Notes: generated by a model from the letters alone, not told the origin. DNA of 64,000 bases from Corynebacterium aurimucosum ATCC 700975 (GCF_000022905.1 NC_012590.1:1116001-1180000), one strand, 5' to 3'; positions 8,916 through 18,862 are shown, counted from the first letter of the stretch. Numbers and translations: made by a program.

Positions 8916-10151
8916 ATGAAAAATACTGCAGAACCGCAGGTAAAAATCCCGCGGGAAATTTGGGTCATGGTCACCGCCGGGTTCATCATTGCCTTGGGGT
9001 ACGGGCTCATTGCACCGCTGCTGCCGCAGTTCATCGTCAGCTTCGACGTCTCAATGGCCGCAGCAGGCCTCGTAGTCTCCGTCTTTTCTGCTAGCCGCCT
9101 TGTCTTCGCACCCGCCGCTGGGTTCCTCATCGACCGCGTGGGCACGCGCCGCGTCTACGTGACCGGCCTGTTCACCGTGGCGGTGACCACCGGCCTGGTG
9201 GGCGTGGCGCAGGAGTACTGGCAGATCGTCGCGCTGCGCACTATCGCCGGCATTGGCTCGACGATGTTCACCGTCGCGGCCATGGGCCTCATTGTGCGCC
9301 TGGCACCACCCAGCATTCGCGGACGGTGTTCGGCCACCTATGCCACGTCTTTCCTCCTTGGCAATGTGATTGGCCCGCTCGTGGGTGCGAGCCTCTCTTT
9401 CTTAGGATTCCGCTGGCCCTTCTTCATCTACGGCGTGGGCGTCGCCATCGCCGCGCTCGTTGTATGGATTCTCATGCCCTCGGTCAATGAGGCCGATGAA
9501 CGTCGGCGCCACCTAACACCAATGCGCTTGGAGGAAGCCTGGGAGGATACTGCATACCGCGCAGTGCTGACGTCGAACTTCGCCCAGGGCTGGATTAACA
9601 TGGGTGTGCGCGTAGCGGTCCTGCCACTGTTCGCGGCCGCCATCTTTGCCAACGGCGCATCCACATCGGGCGTTGCGCTAGCGGCCTTTGCCGCGGGCAA
9701 CGCCATCGTTCTGCAGTTCTCCGGCTCCTGGTCAGACCGCGTGGGGCGCCGTCCACTCATCGTTGCGGGCCTTGTGGGCTCCGCGTTGTTCGTGGGCACG
9801 CTGGGCTTGGCGACGAACATCGTCTCCCTCCTCATCCTCTCCGCCCTGTCCGGCGCGGCTTCAGGCCTTATTGCCCCCTCGCAGCAAGCAGCCGTAGCGG
9901 ATATCGTCGGCTCAAAGCGCTCGGGCGGCCAGGTGCTGTCGACATTTCAGATGGCAGGTGACTTCGGGCAAATCCTAGGCCCCATCGTCATTGGACTGCT
10001 GGCGGATAAGTACGGGTTTGAGACTGCCTTTGGCTTCTGTGCGGTAGTGGCTGCAGCCGGTGTCGTGGCGTGGATTTTCGGCCGCGACACCTTGGGGGAG
10101 AGAAAAGGTATCCTGCACGGCCTGCGCCGCCGCTACCGCCCACGGCGATAA
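8916..10151 (+). CDS. MFS transporter (probable drug or metabolite exporter)
   Basis: 411 aa with about 12 hydrophobic segments. The MFS loop motif between segments 2 and 3 is seen as GFLIDRVGTRRVYV, repeated in the second half as GSWSDRVGRRPLIV. Family membership points to proton-driven efflux of small compounds; the substrate is unknown. ATG 8916 (MKNTAEPQVKIPREIW) is preferred over an in-frame start 96 nt upstream because the upstream residues overlap the divergent promoter region and lack membrane character. Ends with a basic tail (RRRYRPRR). Confidence 0.88.
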   Translation: MKNTAEPQVKIPREIWVMVTAGFIIALGYGLIAPLLPQFIVSFDVSMAAAGLVVSVFSASRLVFAPAAGFLIDRVGTRRVYVTGLFTVAVTTGLVGVAQEYWQIVALRTIAGIGSTMFTVAAMGLIVRLAPPSIRGRCSATYATSFLLGNVIGPLVGASLSFLGFRWPFFIYGVGVAIAALVVWILMPSVNEADERRRHLTPMRLEEAWEDTAYRAVLTSNFAQGWINMGVRVAVLPLFAAAIFANGASTSGVALAAFAAGNAIVLQFSGSWSDRVGRRPLIVAGLVGSALFVGTLGLATNIVSLLILSALSGAASGLIAPSQQAAVADIVGSKRSGGQVLSTFQMAGDFGQILGPIVIGLLADKYGFETAFGFCAVVAAAGVVAWIFGRDTLGERKGILHGLRRRYRPRR

Positions 10152-10443
10152 TAAGCGTGGTTCTAGTGAGTGCGGCGTGCTTTCTTGCTGCACGCGGCCC
10201 AGCGAGGGGTGGTGCCAGTCTTGAAGCTGCGCTCCCTAAAGCGCGTAAAGCCATAGATGGAAGTTTCAGAGCCGTTATCTGGGCGGCTCCACCTCTTCCG
10301 GCTACGCTCGCTCGCGGCTCCCATGAGCGTCCTCCACACTTCTGCACCAAGGCATCAGAGACTAATCTTTTCTTAATCTGCTAAGGAAATCTTAATTTAT
10401 GGTGGTAACGGCGTCAACTTCATAGCTTGACTTTAAATGAGGC
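10152..10443. other. 292-bp tail-to-tail intergenic region, nothing identifiable
   Basis: Lies between the convergent MFS and helicase genes. Its right half is more AT-rich. It holds only weak, imperfect hairpins, and I see no convincing gene or terminator. Confidence 0.5.
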
Positions 10444-13400
10444 TTAAGCCACAGTGCGCCCGGCTGCATACAGCTGTTTTGGCATGTCGCGGCGGAGGCT
10501 CCACTCAAACTGGATGGGCTTCTCGCCCCTATGCGTAACGTAATCGACATTGCCCAAGAAGGTATACGCCGACGCAGTGTCTACCTTGTTCCGCTTAGTA
10601 AAACGCGTAGCGATGATGATATTGCCGTTGAGCTCATGGTGACGGATGTAGCGGTCAGCCATCGCGGACTTAAGCGATGTGGTGGATTGGGACTCCCAGT
10701 GCAAACGATCGGGTGCCAATGGGTAATCGCGGTAGTTTGTGGATGCGCTGACGTTGTCGTCTTTTTGGAATGTGACGAGGAAGAGGTCGGTGTTGGAGGC
10801 GTCGAAGCGGCGTACGCCCTCACGTGGCAGGTTCGCGAGCTTGCGCAACGGGCCATCATCCAGCGCGCCGACCAGTTCGGCAAGGCTGTAATCCGCGTGA
10901 GTCTCCAAGACGCTATTCGTCGACTTCTCTGGAATGACGCGGGAGCGGTCGAGCGTGAGCTGCATGACCTGAGTTACCTCAGCGATGAAGGAAGGACAGA
11001 CGCGGATGATGTGCAGGGCCTCATCGAGGGATTCCGGCACCCTCGTATTTGAGTTAGCCCACAGCGCCAACACGAGCATGGTGGCATATCGGGTTTGCTC
11101 GGGAGTCATTTCCTTCTCGTTGGGACCGTCCGGAGAAACAAGAAGGCTATAGACCGCTACGCGGTGGGGATCATTGATGTGCAACAGCACGCGGATTCGG
11201 CTGAGAAGAAATTCTTCGTGCTTGTTCGTGGGGCTGGAGGGCAGTAGCTTTTCATCGCGCAGCAGTGTGGTCCACGTAATACCCTTGCGGCGGTAGATAT
11301 CTTCCACCGGAACACCGGAGCTATTAATGAAACTAGCGAGATCGGTTGTGCCGTAATCAGAAATGAGCGCTCGTATCTTCTTAACGGAGTTACGGGCCAA
11401 GCGCTTGATGTTCTTGAGAACGCGCTCGGTCGTTACACGGTCCAGAGTGATGTTGGAGCCCGGCGGAGCAGTGGGGAAACCTTGTTCCACTTCCTTGGCG
11501 AGGTTCTTTCCACGTGCGGCAGTCAGCACTTTGAAACGCTGTTCGAAATCGAATTCTTCGTGCTGAACACCCAAGAAATCAAAGACGGTGCAGGCATTCT
11601 TTCCTTCGTGGAGGCGCAGACCGCGGCCTAGCTGTTGGGCAAAGAGCACCGGGCTTTGCGTCGGGCGCAGAAGCAGCAGCGTGTTGACGGCGGGGATATC
11701 AACGCCTTCGTTGAAGATATCGACCGCAAAGATGGTTTTAATGGTGCCTTGGCGGAGTTGCTCTATGGCGCGGCGACGCTCATCAACACTGAGCTTGCTA
11801 CTGACCGCCAGGGAAGGGATACCGAACTGAGTGAATTGCTCCGCCATGTATTCGGCGTGGGCGATGGACACGCAGAAACCAAGGGCCTTCATGTCGGAGA
11901 GATCGAAGATGCGGCGATTGATTTCGTTGATGATAAACCGTGTGCGCTTTTCACCGGCCTTGATATAGAACTCGCTCAACTCCGAAACCTGGTAGTCCTT
12001 CTTGCCACGGTTCCAGGTCAAGCTCGTCAGGTCGGTATCATCGTCGACTCCGTAGTAGTGCAACGGGGCGAGGAGCTGGAGGCGTAACGCGTCCCAGAGA
12101 CGAAGTTCATGAGCTACGCGGTAGTCAAAGTACTTTTGTACGTTTTCTCCATCGCCGCGCTCTGGTGTGGCCGTTAGCCCCAGGAGTTCACGCGGTTGCA
12201 GGTAGTCAAGTACTGCGCGGTAGGTCGGGGCCTCAGCATGGTGGAACTCGTCAATGACGACGACTTCAAAGTGCTCCGGTGCAATCTTTGATAGGCGCCT
12301 GCTATGCAGAGACTGGATGCTCGCAAAGACATGGTCCCACTCGTCGGGCTGCTTATCGCCGACGAGGAGCTCGCCAAAACCTGCGGTGCTAAGCACCTCG
12401 CGATAGGTCCGCTGGGCCTGGGTAAGAATCTCGCGTCGGTGGGCAATAAAAAGTAGTCGTGGCCTGCGCCCCAGTTTTTCGCTTAAGCGCCGGTAATCAA
12501 GTGCGGCCACAACAGTCTTGCCTGTGCCGGTAGCGGCAATGAGGAGGTTGCGGTGACGATCGTGAACTTCGCGCTCGGAGTCTAAAGCTTCGAGCATTTC
12601 TTCCTGGTAGGGGTAGGGCTCAACGCGAAGGCCGGACAGCTCGAGCTTCTCGCCGGGCTTTGATTCAAGGAATTTGGCGCTGTCGAGGGCCTCTTTGAGG
12701 CGCTCGTAGTCTTGGTCGGGATCAAACGCTTTGAAGTGAGTGTCGTACCAATAGCTGTCGAAGGTCTTGATGAACTTTTCGATGATCTCCGGCGTGGAGG
12801 AACGAGAGCCGCGGACGTTCCATTCCCAGCCGTCGACAAGCGCTGAGCGCGAGAGGTTCGAGCTACCTATGAAGGCGGTGTCGAATCCGGACTGACGGCG
12901 AAAGAGCCAGGCCTTGGCATGCAAGCGCGTGGTCTTGTGCTCATAGCAGATTCGGACTTCAGCGCCGTAGTCTTCCACGAGACGGCGCACGGCGGCGGCC
13001 TCGGTCGCCCCGCAGTACGTCGAAGTGATGACGCGTAGCGGGATCTGGCGATCCCTGAGGTACTCCAATTCATCGCTGATGACCGCAATGCCTGAAGTCT
13101 TGATGAAAGCACACAGCAGATCGACGGAGTCGGCCGTTCGGATCTCGCGGGCAATCTCGACCGACATATTCGTATCGTCCACGCTATTGGTGAACAAGGC
13201 ACTGGAGTTGAGTGAGACCTCCGGGAGCTTTGGGGCCTCTTCGAGCTCTGATCTATAGATGGCGTAAAGCAGTTCCTCGGCGGAAATGGACTCATCTACC
13301 CCGAGGTGCTGCGCGAGCCCATTGATGAGGGCCACGCGCTCTTCAGGCTTAGATAGCTCTGTGAGCTTGTGCTCAAGGGCCTTGGCAAAATGCTGGGACA

Positions 13401-13560
13401 CTGCCGCAGCGAAGCGCGGATTGACGTCTTTTGTGGATTCGTGGGCGATGCCCAGTGCAGCTGTGGGGCGAGCCCTCTTTGTTTCCTCGATCCGCTCCTG
13501 GATACGAGCGGTGACCGGGGTTTCATAGATGCCGAAAGGCAGGAGAGAATCGGAACTCAT
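10444..13560 (-). CDS. PLD-nuclease / superfamily 2 helicase / DUF3427 protein
   Basis: 1038 aa. A phospholipase-D-like nuclease part lies at about 130-260, with H214-x-K216 (RLHAKAWLF) and IGSSNLSRSA at 231-240. A superfamily 2 helicase follows: Walker A ATGTGKT at 343-349, DEFHH at 437-441, TATP at 463-466 and arginine-finger motif QLGRGLR at 641-647. The C-terminal 150 residues (YRDYPLAPDRLHWESQS onwards) match the DUF3427 type of domain. Known members are annotated as helicases or restriction-like enzymes; the biological role is unsettled, with DNA repair or anti-phage defence both plausible. It overlaps the upstream Nudix gene by an ATGA junction, so the two are translationally coupled. 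Confidence 0.88.
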   Translation of the reverse strand: MSSDSLLPFGIYETPVTARIQERIEETKRARPTAALGIAHESTKDVNPRFAAAVSQHFAKALEHKLTELSKPEERVALINGLAQHLGVDESISAEELLYAIYRSELEEAPKLPEVSLNSSALFTNSVDDTNMSVEIAREIRTADSVDLLCAFIKTSGIAVISDELEYLRDRQIPLRVITSTYCGATEAAAVRRLVEDYGAEVRICYEHKTTRLHAKAWLFRRQSGFDTAFIGSSNLSRSALVDGWEWNVRGSRSSTPEIIEKFIKTFDSYWYDTHFKAFDPDQDYERLKEALDSAKFLESKPGEKLELSGLRVEPYPYQEEMLEALDSEREVHDRHRNLLIAATGTGKTVVAALDYRRLSEKLGRRPRLLFIAHRREILTQAQRTYREVLSTAGFGELLVGDKQPDEWDHVFASIQSLHSRRLSKIAPEHFEVVVIDEFHHAEAPTYRAVLDYLQPRELLGLTATPERGDGENVQKYFDYRVAHELRLWDALRLQLLAPLHYYGVDDDTDLTSLTWNRGKKDYQVSELSEFYIKAGEKRTRFIINEINRRIFDLSDMKALGFCVSIAHAEYMAEQFTQFGIPSLAVSSKLSVDERRRAIEQLRQGTIKTIFAVDIFNEGVDIPAVNTLLLLRPTQSPVLFAQQLGRGLRLHEGKNACTVFDFLGVQHEEFDFEQRFKVLTAARGKNLAKEVEQGFPTAPPGSNITLDRVTTERVLKNIKRLARNSVKKIRALISDYGTTDLASFINSSGVPVEDIYRRKGITWTTLLRDEKLLPSSPTNKHEEFLLSRIRVLLHINDPHRVAVYSLLVSPDGPNEKEMTPEQTRYATMLVLALWANSNTRVPESLDEALHIIRVCPSFIAEVTQVMQLTLDRSRVIPEKSTNSVLETHADYSLAELVGALDDGPLRKLANLPREGVRRFDASNTDLFLVTFQKDDNVSASTNYRDYPLAPDRLHWESQSTTSLKSAMADRYIRHHELNGNIIIATRFTKRNKVDTASAYTFLGNVDYVTHRGEKPIQFEWSLRRDMPKQLYAAGRTVA

Positions 13561-13949
13561 AGGCGCGAAGAAACCAGCTTGACGGCGGGGATGTCTGCAG
13601 GAGCCCAGTCGAGTTCCTGCGCCTCGGCAGGGGATACCCAGCGGATGGCATCGTGATCACTAAGAGTCAGGTCGCCGGACTCGATGGTGCAGAGGAACGT
13701 TGTGAGCTCGATGGTGGCGAAGTCGTACTCATAGACGGTCGTGGTGACCTTGTCACCCACGGTTGCGATGACGGACAGCTCTTCCTCGATTTCGCGTGCG
13801 AGAGCCTGCTTAGGTGTCTCGCCTTCTTCGATCTTGCCGCCTGGAAATTCCCACATGCCGGCTAGGGACTTTCCTGCAGCTTTGCGGCAGGCCAGGAATC
13901 GATTGCCGTCGACAAAGACGGCTCCGACAACACGAATCGGTGAACTCAT
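13557..13949 (-). CDS. MutT-like Nudix hydrolase
   Basis: 130 aa. The Nudix box is seen as GGKIEEGETPKQALAREIEEEL, the GX5EX7REUXEE pattern that binds Mg2+ and hydrolyses nucleoside diphosphate derivatives. The length and WEFPGGK context suit an 8-oxo-dGTP or (d)CTP diphosphatase. ATG 13949 or the GTG two codons upstream could be used; there is no clear ribosome site, and a TACTAG hexamer about 10 nt upstream suggests a short or leaderless transcript. Its stop overlaps the helicase start as ATGA, so it is the first gene of a two-gene operon. Confidence 0.88.
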   Translation of the reverse strand: MSSPIRVVGAVFVDGNRFLACRKAAGKSLAGMWEFPGGKIEEGETPKQALAREIEEELSVIATVGDKVTTTVYEYDFATIELTTFLCTIESGDLTLSDHDAIRWVSPAEAQELDWAPADIPAVKLVSSRL

Positions 13950-13982
13950 GGGCACTAGTATGCCGGCTGGCCCGCGCCTTAT

Positions 13983-14951
13983 CTAGGAATTTGCTTTCGT
14001 GGCAGCAGAAAAATGCGCCGTCACAATGTCATCAATCAACCGCGCGGCCAGCTTGGCGGTGTGGTTATCGGTGTCGAAGGTTGGGTTGAGCTCGACGACG
14101 TCGACAAGCGCGAGGCGTCCCGTGGCAGCGATGGTGAGTGCTAGTTCGCGGATGATGTTCACAGGAACGCCGAGGCCGGCGGGGGCGGAGACACCCGGCG
14201 CCTGGTGGGCGGGGAGGACGTCCAAGTCGATGGAGAGGTGGATGGGCTTGGTGCCGGCGCAGATGTCTTCGACGGTTTCGCGCAGTTCGGCGCGGTCCAT
14301 GGTGAGTAGTTCCTCGTCGAGGACGACGGTGACGCCGAGGGCGGAGGCTTCGTCGAAAAGCACCGGCGTGTTGTTGGGGCGGGAGATTCCCAGGACGGAA
14401 TAGTCGAAGTCCTCCCGGCCGACCAGCTCAGAAATCTGCTTGAACGGGGTGCCGGAGGTGGGCACGTCCGCGGTGCGGAGGTCGAAGTGCGCGTCCAGGT
14501 TGATGATCTGCAGAGGGCCTAGAGCCCTAAAGGCGCCGCGGTGGGAGCCGAAGGCGGTCTCATGGCCGCCGCCGAGGATGATAGGCAGGTGCCCGGCGCG
14601 CGAGAGTGTTTCCACCGCGTCGGAGAGGCGCTCGTGGGAGCCCTCCAAGTCGGTGCCCTGGGTGGTGATCGTGCCGGCGTCGTAAAGCGCATGCGTATGG
14701 TGCAGCGCCAGGGAACCCAGGGCGCTCCGCAGAGCGGCCGGGCCAGCAGCCGCGCCGGGGCGGCCATGGTTGCGTTCAACGCCCTCGTCGGAGGCAAAGC
14801 CGAGGAGTGCAATGCCGGGTTGGGCCTGGGGCTTGGCGACGTCCAGTGGGCGAACCACGCTGTGCCACCGCGCATGCTCAGGGCCCGGGCCATCGGAGCG
14901 GCCGGACCACTCGGGGGCAGGGGAGTAGGCGGGGGCATCAACGGTGTTCAT
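13983..14951 (-). CDS. hutG: formimidoylglutamase HutG
   Basis: Last step of histidine degradation: hydrolysis of N-formimidoyl-L-glutamate to glutamate and formamide. 322 aa, arginase/agmatinase fold with the binuclear Mn ligands visible as GGGHETAFGSHRG, NLDAHFDLR and SIDLDVLPAHQAPGVSAPAG. The ATG at 14951 follows the stop of the permease gene by only 2 bp, so the two form an operon (permease first). An in-frame extension further upstream is an artefact of reading through the permease gene. The other hut genes lie about 1.8 kb away on the opposite strand. Confidence 0.94.
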   Translation of the reverse strand: MNTVDAPAYSPAPEWSGRSDGPGPEHARWHSVVRPLDVAKPQAQPGIALLGFASDEGVERNHGRPGAAAGPAALRSALGSLALHHTHALYDAGTITTQGTDLEGSHERLSDAVETLSRAGHLPIILGGGHETAFGSHRGAFRALGPLQIINLDAHFDLRTADVPTSGTPFKQISELVGREDFDYSVLGISRPNNTPVLFDEASALGVTVVLDEELLTMDRAELRETVEDICAGTKPIHLSIDLDVLPAHQAPGVSAPAGLGVPVNIIRELALTIAATGRLALVDVVELNPTFDTDNHTAKLAARLIDDIVTAHFSAATKANS

Positions 14952-14953
14952 AA

Positions 14954-16369
14954 TTATCCTTTCGCGTCTGTTCCTTGTTGGGCTGTATCTTGTGGAGCTG
15001 TTCCCTGTGGGGAGCTCGCGGCGGCGCTGCGGCGGCCGGTGAGGTAGAAGATGGCGGTCATGAGGAGGATGAAGATAACACCCGTGGCGAGTGCAGGGCG
15101 GTACTGCTCCTGCCACACCATGATGCCAAAAGTGAAGATGATGAAGGCGATGGAGAAGTATTGGCCCCAGGGCCAGAAGGGGACGGTGTATTCCAGGCTG
15201 GCGCGTTCTGCGGTGGGCATTTGGCGGCGGGAGGCTACGTGGGCCAGGAGGATCATTAGCCACACGTAGATGGTGGCAAACGTGGCCAGGGAGGCGATGA
15301 CCTCAAAGACGTTATCCGGGATGAGCGCGTTGAGTCCGGTGCCGATGATCATGACGATGAGCAAAATGATCATGGTCATGACTGGCACGCCCCGGGTCTT
15401 TTTAGCCATGACCTTCGGGGCGAGGTTCTGGCGCGCCAGGCCGGTAAGGACGTTGCCGGCGCCGAAGAGATCGGCATTGATGGCGGAGACTGCCGCGGTG
15501 ATGACGACGACGTTGAGAGCGGCAGCAGCCCAGGTGACACCGAGGGTAGAGAAGATTTGGACGAAGGGGCTTTCCTCACCGGTGATGCTGCGCCAGGGGT
15601 TGATCATGAGGATGACCAGGATGGCCAAGACGTAGAAGAGCAGGATGCGCACCGGGATGGTGTTGACGGCCTTCGGCACGGACTTGGCGGGGTCTTCGGC
15701 CTCCGCGCTGGCCACGCCGACGATTTCCGTGCCGCCGAAGGCGAAAAGGACCAGGATGAAGGAGGCGACCATGCCGGAGACGCCGTTGGGGAAGAAGCCG
15801 CCATCGTTGACCAGGTTGGCCGGGCCGGTGGTCTCCGCGGTGGAGAGTCCGAAGACGAGCACGGCCACGCCACCTAGGATCATCGCGATGACGGCGCCGA
15901 CCTTGACGATGGTGAAGGCGAATTCCAGCTCGCCGAAGGCCTTGACGGTGGCGAGGTTGGCGCCGCCGACGAGGAGAAGGGTGGCGGCGACCCAGACCCA
16001 CTTGGGCGAGCCGGGGAACCAAAATTGCATGTAGACGCCGATGGCGGTGAGATCCGCCAGGGCCACGATGACCATTTCGAAAGCGAACATCCAGCCGGTG
16101 ATATAGCCGGCCCAGGGGCCTAGGAAGGTGCGGGCGTATTCGGCGAAGGAGCCGGTAACAGGGTGGTGCACGGACATCTCACCGAGTGCGCGCAGGAGGA
16201 AGTAAACCACGGCGCCGCCGAGGAGGTAGACCAAGAGGACCGAGGGGCCGGCGGCTTGGATGGCGCCGGCGGAGCCGTAGAACAGGCCGGTGCCGATGGC
16301 CGAACCTAAGGCAATGAAGTGCAGGTGCCGGTGTTTCAAGCCGGGGCGCTTGGTGGTGGTTTCTGCCAC
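14954..16369 (-). CDS. amino acid permease (APC family), probable histidine permease
   Basis: 471 aa with about 12 membrane segments. The N-terminus reads GLKHRHLHFIALGSAIGTGLFYGSAGAIQAAGPS, the substrate-binding helix-1 signature of amino acid/polyamine/organocation permeases of the AroP/ProY group. The GTG at 16369 is chosen because AGAGGAGGA precedes it by about 9 nt. It overlies hutG by 2 bp spacing, so histidine or urocanate import is the natural inference; the substrate itself cannot be read from sequence. Confidence 0.88.
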   Translation of the reverse strand: MAETTTKRPGLKHRHLHFIALGSAIGTGLFYGSAGAIQAAGPSVLLVYLLGGAVVYFLLRALGEMSVHHPVTGSFAEYARTFLGPWAGYITGWMFAFEMVIVALADLTAIGVYMQFWFPGSPKWVWVAATLLLVGGANLATVKAFGELEFAFTIVKVGAVIAMILGGVAVLVFGLSTAETTGPANLVNDGGFFPNGVSGMVASFILVLFAFGGTEIVGVASAEAEDPAKSVPKAVNTIPVRILLFYVLAILVILMINPWRSITGEESPFVQIFSTLGVTWAAAALNVVVITAAVSAINADLFGAGNVLTGLARQNLAPKVMAKKTRGVPVMTMIILLIVMIIGTGLNALIPDNVFEVIASLATFATIYVWLMILLAHVASRRQMPTAERASLEYTVPFWPWGQYFSIAFIIFTFGIMVWQEQYRPALATGVIFILLMTAIFYLTGRRSAAASSPQGTAPQDTAQQGTDAKG

Positions 16370-16732
16370 GGGGATGCGTCCTCCTCTGTCCCCTGTATGG
16401 CGCTTGGTGGTCCTGGCGCCGCGGATTAAGGGGAGTAGTTGGTGCGGGTGGGTCTGGGAGCTACTTTCCTCTAGTTCAGACGTGGGGTCAATTTTGTGGT
16501 GGGGGTGGCGCGGTTGGGCGTATGGCGGGGGCCGCATTCTTTGCACGGGGGTGACGTGGGTGACATTTGTTTATGGTGCCGCTAGTATGTGGAAGACCTG
16601 CGTGTGGCTGTCGCGTGGGCATGGCTTAAAGCAATCGCCTTGTAGTGGCGTGTGTTTGCTTGGCGCGTTCGTGTAGTGGACGTGTTGTGGCCGTGCTAAT
16701 GACGTGTAGTTTCCACCACCGTGAGGTAGAAC
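16370..16732. promoter_or_regulatory. 363-bp divergent control region between permease-hutG and the YjiH gene
   Basis: Contains the strong AGAGGAGGA ribosome site of the permease and must hold promoters for both directions. The sequence is GT-rich on the + strand with repeated GTGG/CGTG words. I looked for the TCTGwwATwCCAGA motif I recall being described for HutR of C. resistens and did not find a match. No other palindrome stands out. Confidence 0.5.
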
Positions 16733-18079
16733 ATGAATTCTGAAGACGCAATCGTTGACGCCTTCTACGAGAGCGACGACGATGCCCCCTCCAAGAAGGG
16801 CATCTGGCGCCTCTTTGTCTACAGCGCTATTGGCGCTTTCGTATTCTTCTTTCCCATTAGCTACGACGGAAAGAAATCTATCCCGCTCGACCACATGGTC
16901 ACCATCATCCGCACCTATGCCGATGTCCTAGTGTCTTGGTTCATCTTGGCGTTAGCGCTCTACGGTACGGTGCGCAGCATCGTGAATAAAAACTGGCGGG
17001 AGGGGCCACTGCAGGCGGTCTTTACCGCGCTCAACGTAGTGGGCCTAGTGGTTTCCTTCCTCATGGTCATCGGAAAGCTTCCCGGAGTGCTGGGTAACGA
17101 GGACATCGTGCCCTTCCTGTGGAACTCGATTGCCACGCCAGTCGGGCTCATCGTGCCCATCGGCGGCGCTTTCCTGGCCTTGCTCATCAGCTACGGCCTT
17201 TTGGAATTTGTGGGCGTGTTCATGCAGCCCATCATGCGTCCGCTGTGGCGCACGCCGGGGCGCTCCGCCATTGACGCGGTGGCCTCCTTCGTGGGCTCCT
17301 ACTCTTTGGGAATCCTCATTACTGACCGCGTGTACCAGCGCGGTGGCTATACCGCGCGTGAGGCATCGATCATCGCGACGGGCTTCTCGACGGTCTCAGC
17401 CGCCTTCATGGTCATCGTGGCCAAGCAGCTCGACCTGATGGATATGTGGGGCATCTACTTCGCGGTATCCCTCGTGGTGACCTTCCTGGTTACGGCGATT
17501 ACCGTGTGGATTCCGCCGCTGAGCAGGATTCCTGATGACTACGTCGATGGCGTAGAACCGGATCCGGAAAAGCCGGTAAAGGGCAATTTCTTTAAGGCCG
17601 CGTGGCGGGAGGCGCTGCTGGCGCTGGACCGCGCGCCCTCCCTAGGTGTTGCCATCTGGGAGAACCTGCGCGATGGCGTGCGCATGGCGTCCGCGATTGT
17701 GCCCTCCATCATGTCTGTGGGCCTGATTGGCCTGCTGCTGGCTAACTTCACGCCGCTCTTCGACTGGCTGGGTTACCTGTTCTACCCCTTCGCGTGGCTT
17801 GTCCAGCTGCCGGAGCCGGAGCTGGCGGGCAAGGCCGCGGCCATGGGTATTGCGGAGATGTTCCTGCCGGCGACGGCCGTGGCAGGCTCTGAAAGCATGG
17901 TGCTCAAGTTCGTCATCGGCGTGGTGGCTATCTCCGCCATCATCTTCTTCTCCGCGCTGGTGCCCTGCATTCTGGCCACCAAGATTCCGATCAAGCTCTG
18001 GCAGATCGTGGTCATCTGGTTCGAGCGCGTGGTGCTCACCATCATCATTACGACGCCGATTGCCTTCCTGGTGACTTAG
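16733..18079 (+). CDS. YjiH-family membrane protein (nucleoside-recognition/Gate domain)
   Basis: 448 aa with about 10-11 hydrophobic segments. The arrangement, with GSYSLGILITDRVYQRGGYTAREASIIATGFSTVS in the first half and a second Gate-like half (MGIAEMFLPATAVAGSES), fits YjiH-type transporters, whose substrates are poorly known. It begins the rightward hut group and precedes the IclR regulator by 36 bp, so it is probably a second importer for histidine or a pathway intermediate; that is inference from position. Confidence 0.78.
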   Translation: MNSEDAIVDAFYESDDDAPSKKGIWRLFVYSAIGAFVFFFPISYDGKKSIPLDHMVTIIRTYADVLVSWFILALALYGTVRSIVNKNWREGPLQAVFTALNVVGLVVSFLMVIGKLPGVLGNEDIVPFLWNSIATPVGLIVPIGGAFLALLISYGLLEFVGVFMQPIMRPLWRTPGRSAIDAVASFVGSYSLGILITDRVYQRGGYTAREASIIATGFSTVSAAFMVIVAKQLDLMDMWGIYFAVSLVVTFLVTAITVWIPPLSRIPDDYVDGVEPDPEKPVKGNFFKAAWREALLALDRAPSLGVAIWENLRDGVRMASAIVPSIMSVGLIGLLLANFTPLFDWLGYLFYPFAWLVQLPEPELAGKAAAMGIAEMFLPATAVAGSESMVLKFVIGVVAISAIIFFSALVPCILATKIPIKLWQIVVIWFERVVLTIIITTPIAFLVT

Positions 18080-18115
18080 CTGGGATGCACACGGGACTCA
18101 TTAGAATGTGGGCCC

Positions 18116-18844
18116 ATGAGTACCTCCCGAGTCCCGGCGGCGCGCAACGCGCTGGAGATCCTGCGGCTTTTGTCCACCATCGACGTGCCGATTTCCGCCG
18201 CGCGCATCCGCAGTGAGCTGGACCTGCCGCGCTCCACCACCTACCACCTGCTCAAGGAGATGGTGGATGCGGGATTCGTGGTACACCTGCCGGAAAACCA
18301 AACCTATGGGTTGGGGCTTGCTGCCTACTCGATGGCCGCGGCTTATGCCACGCAGCAGCCGCTCGTGCGGGCAACCCAGGGGCACCTCGAGCGGATTGCT
18401 AGCAGCGTTGGGGGATCGGGGCACCTATCGCGTTTGGCGGGTTCGGAGATTCTCTACCTCAACGAGGTGCGTGCGCCGGGGGCGCTGTCACTGGTCACAG
18501 AGAGGGGAGTGCGGCTGCAGGCACAACGCACGGCTTCTGGGCGGGCGATGCTGGCCCTGCTTCCGGAAGCGGAATGGAAGGCGGCGTTCTTTCCGGGTTC
18601 CTTAGGCTTTGGGGAATACAAGGAAATCCTGCGCCAGGTGCGCGAGCGCGGTTGGGCTGAAGAGGTTGAGGTGGTGGCGCGTGGGCAGGCGTCGGTAGGC
18701 GTGGCGGTGGTTGACCACGTGGGCAGGCCGGCAGCGGCGCTGGCGGTGACTTTCCCGGTGGGCACTGCCGACGCCACCGACGTCGCACAACAACTGCACG
18801 CGGCAGCACAGCAAGTGGCAAAGAGGATGTACGGGCGCCGTTAA
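18116..18844 (+). CDS. hutR: IclR-family regulator, probable HutR
   Basis: 242 aa. An N-terminal winged helix (about 5-65: NALEILRLLSTIDVPISAARIRSELDLPRSTTYHLLKEM) is followed by the IclR effector-binding domain (TERGVRLQAQRTASGRAMLA, then GQASVGVAVVDHVGRPAAALAV). An IclR-type HutR has been reported to control hut genes in Corynebacterium resistens. The position between a transporter gene and hutH supports the same role here. The first in-frame ATG is used; the ribosome site is weak. Confidence 0.85.
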   Translation: MSTSRVPAARNALEILRLLSTIDVPISAARIRSELDLPRSTTYHLLKEMVDAGFVVHLPENQTYGLGLAAYSMAAAYATQQPLVRATQGHLERIASSVGGSGHLSRLAGSEILYLNEVRAPGALSLVTERGVRLQAQRTASGRAMLALLPEAEWKAAFFPGSLGFGEYKEILRQVRERGWAEEVEVVARGQASVGVAVVDHVGRPAAALAVTFPVGTADATDVAQQLHAAAQQVAKRMYGRR

Positions 18845-18862
18845 AACGTAGTGCGCGGGGTA

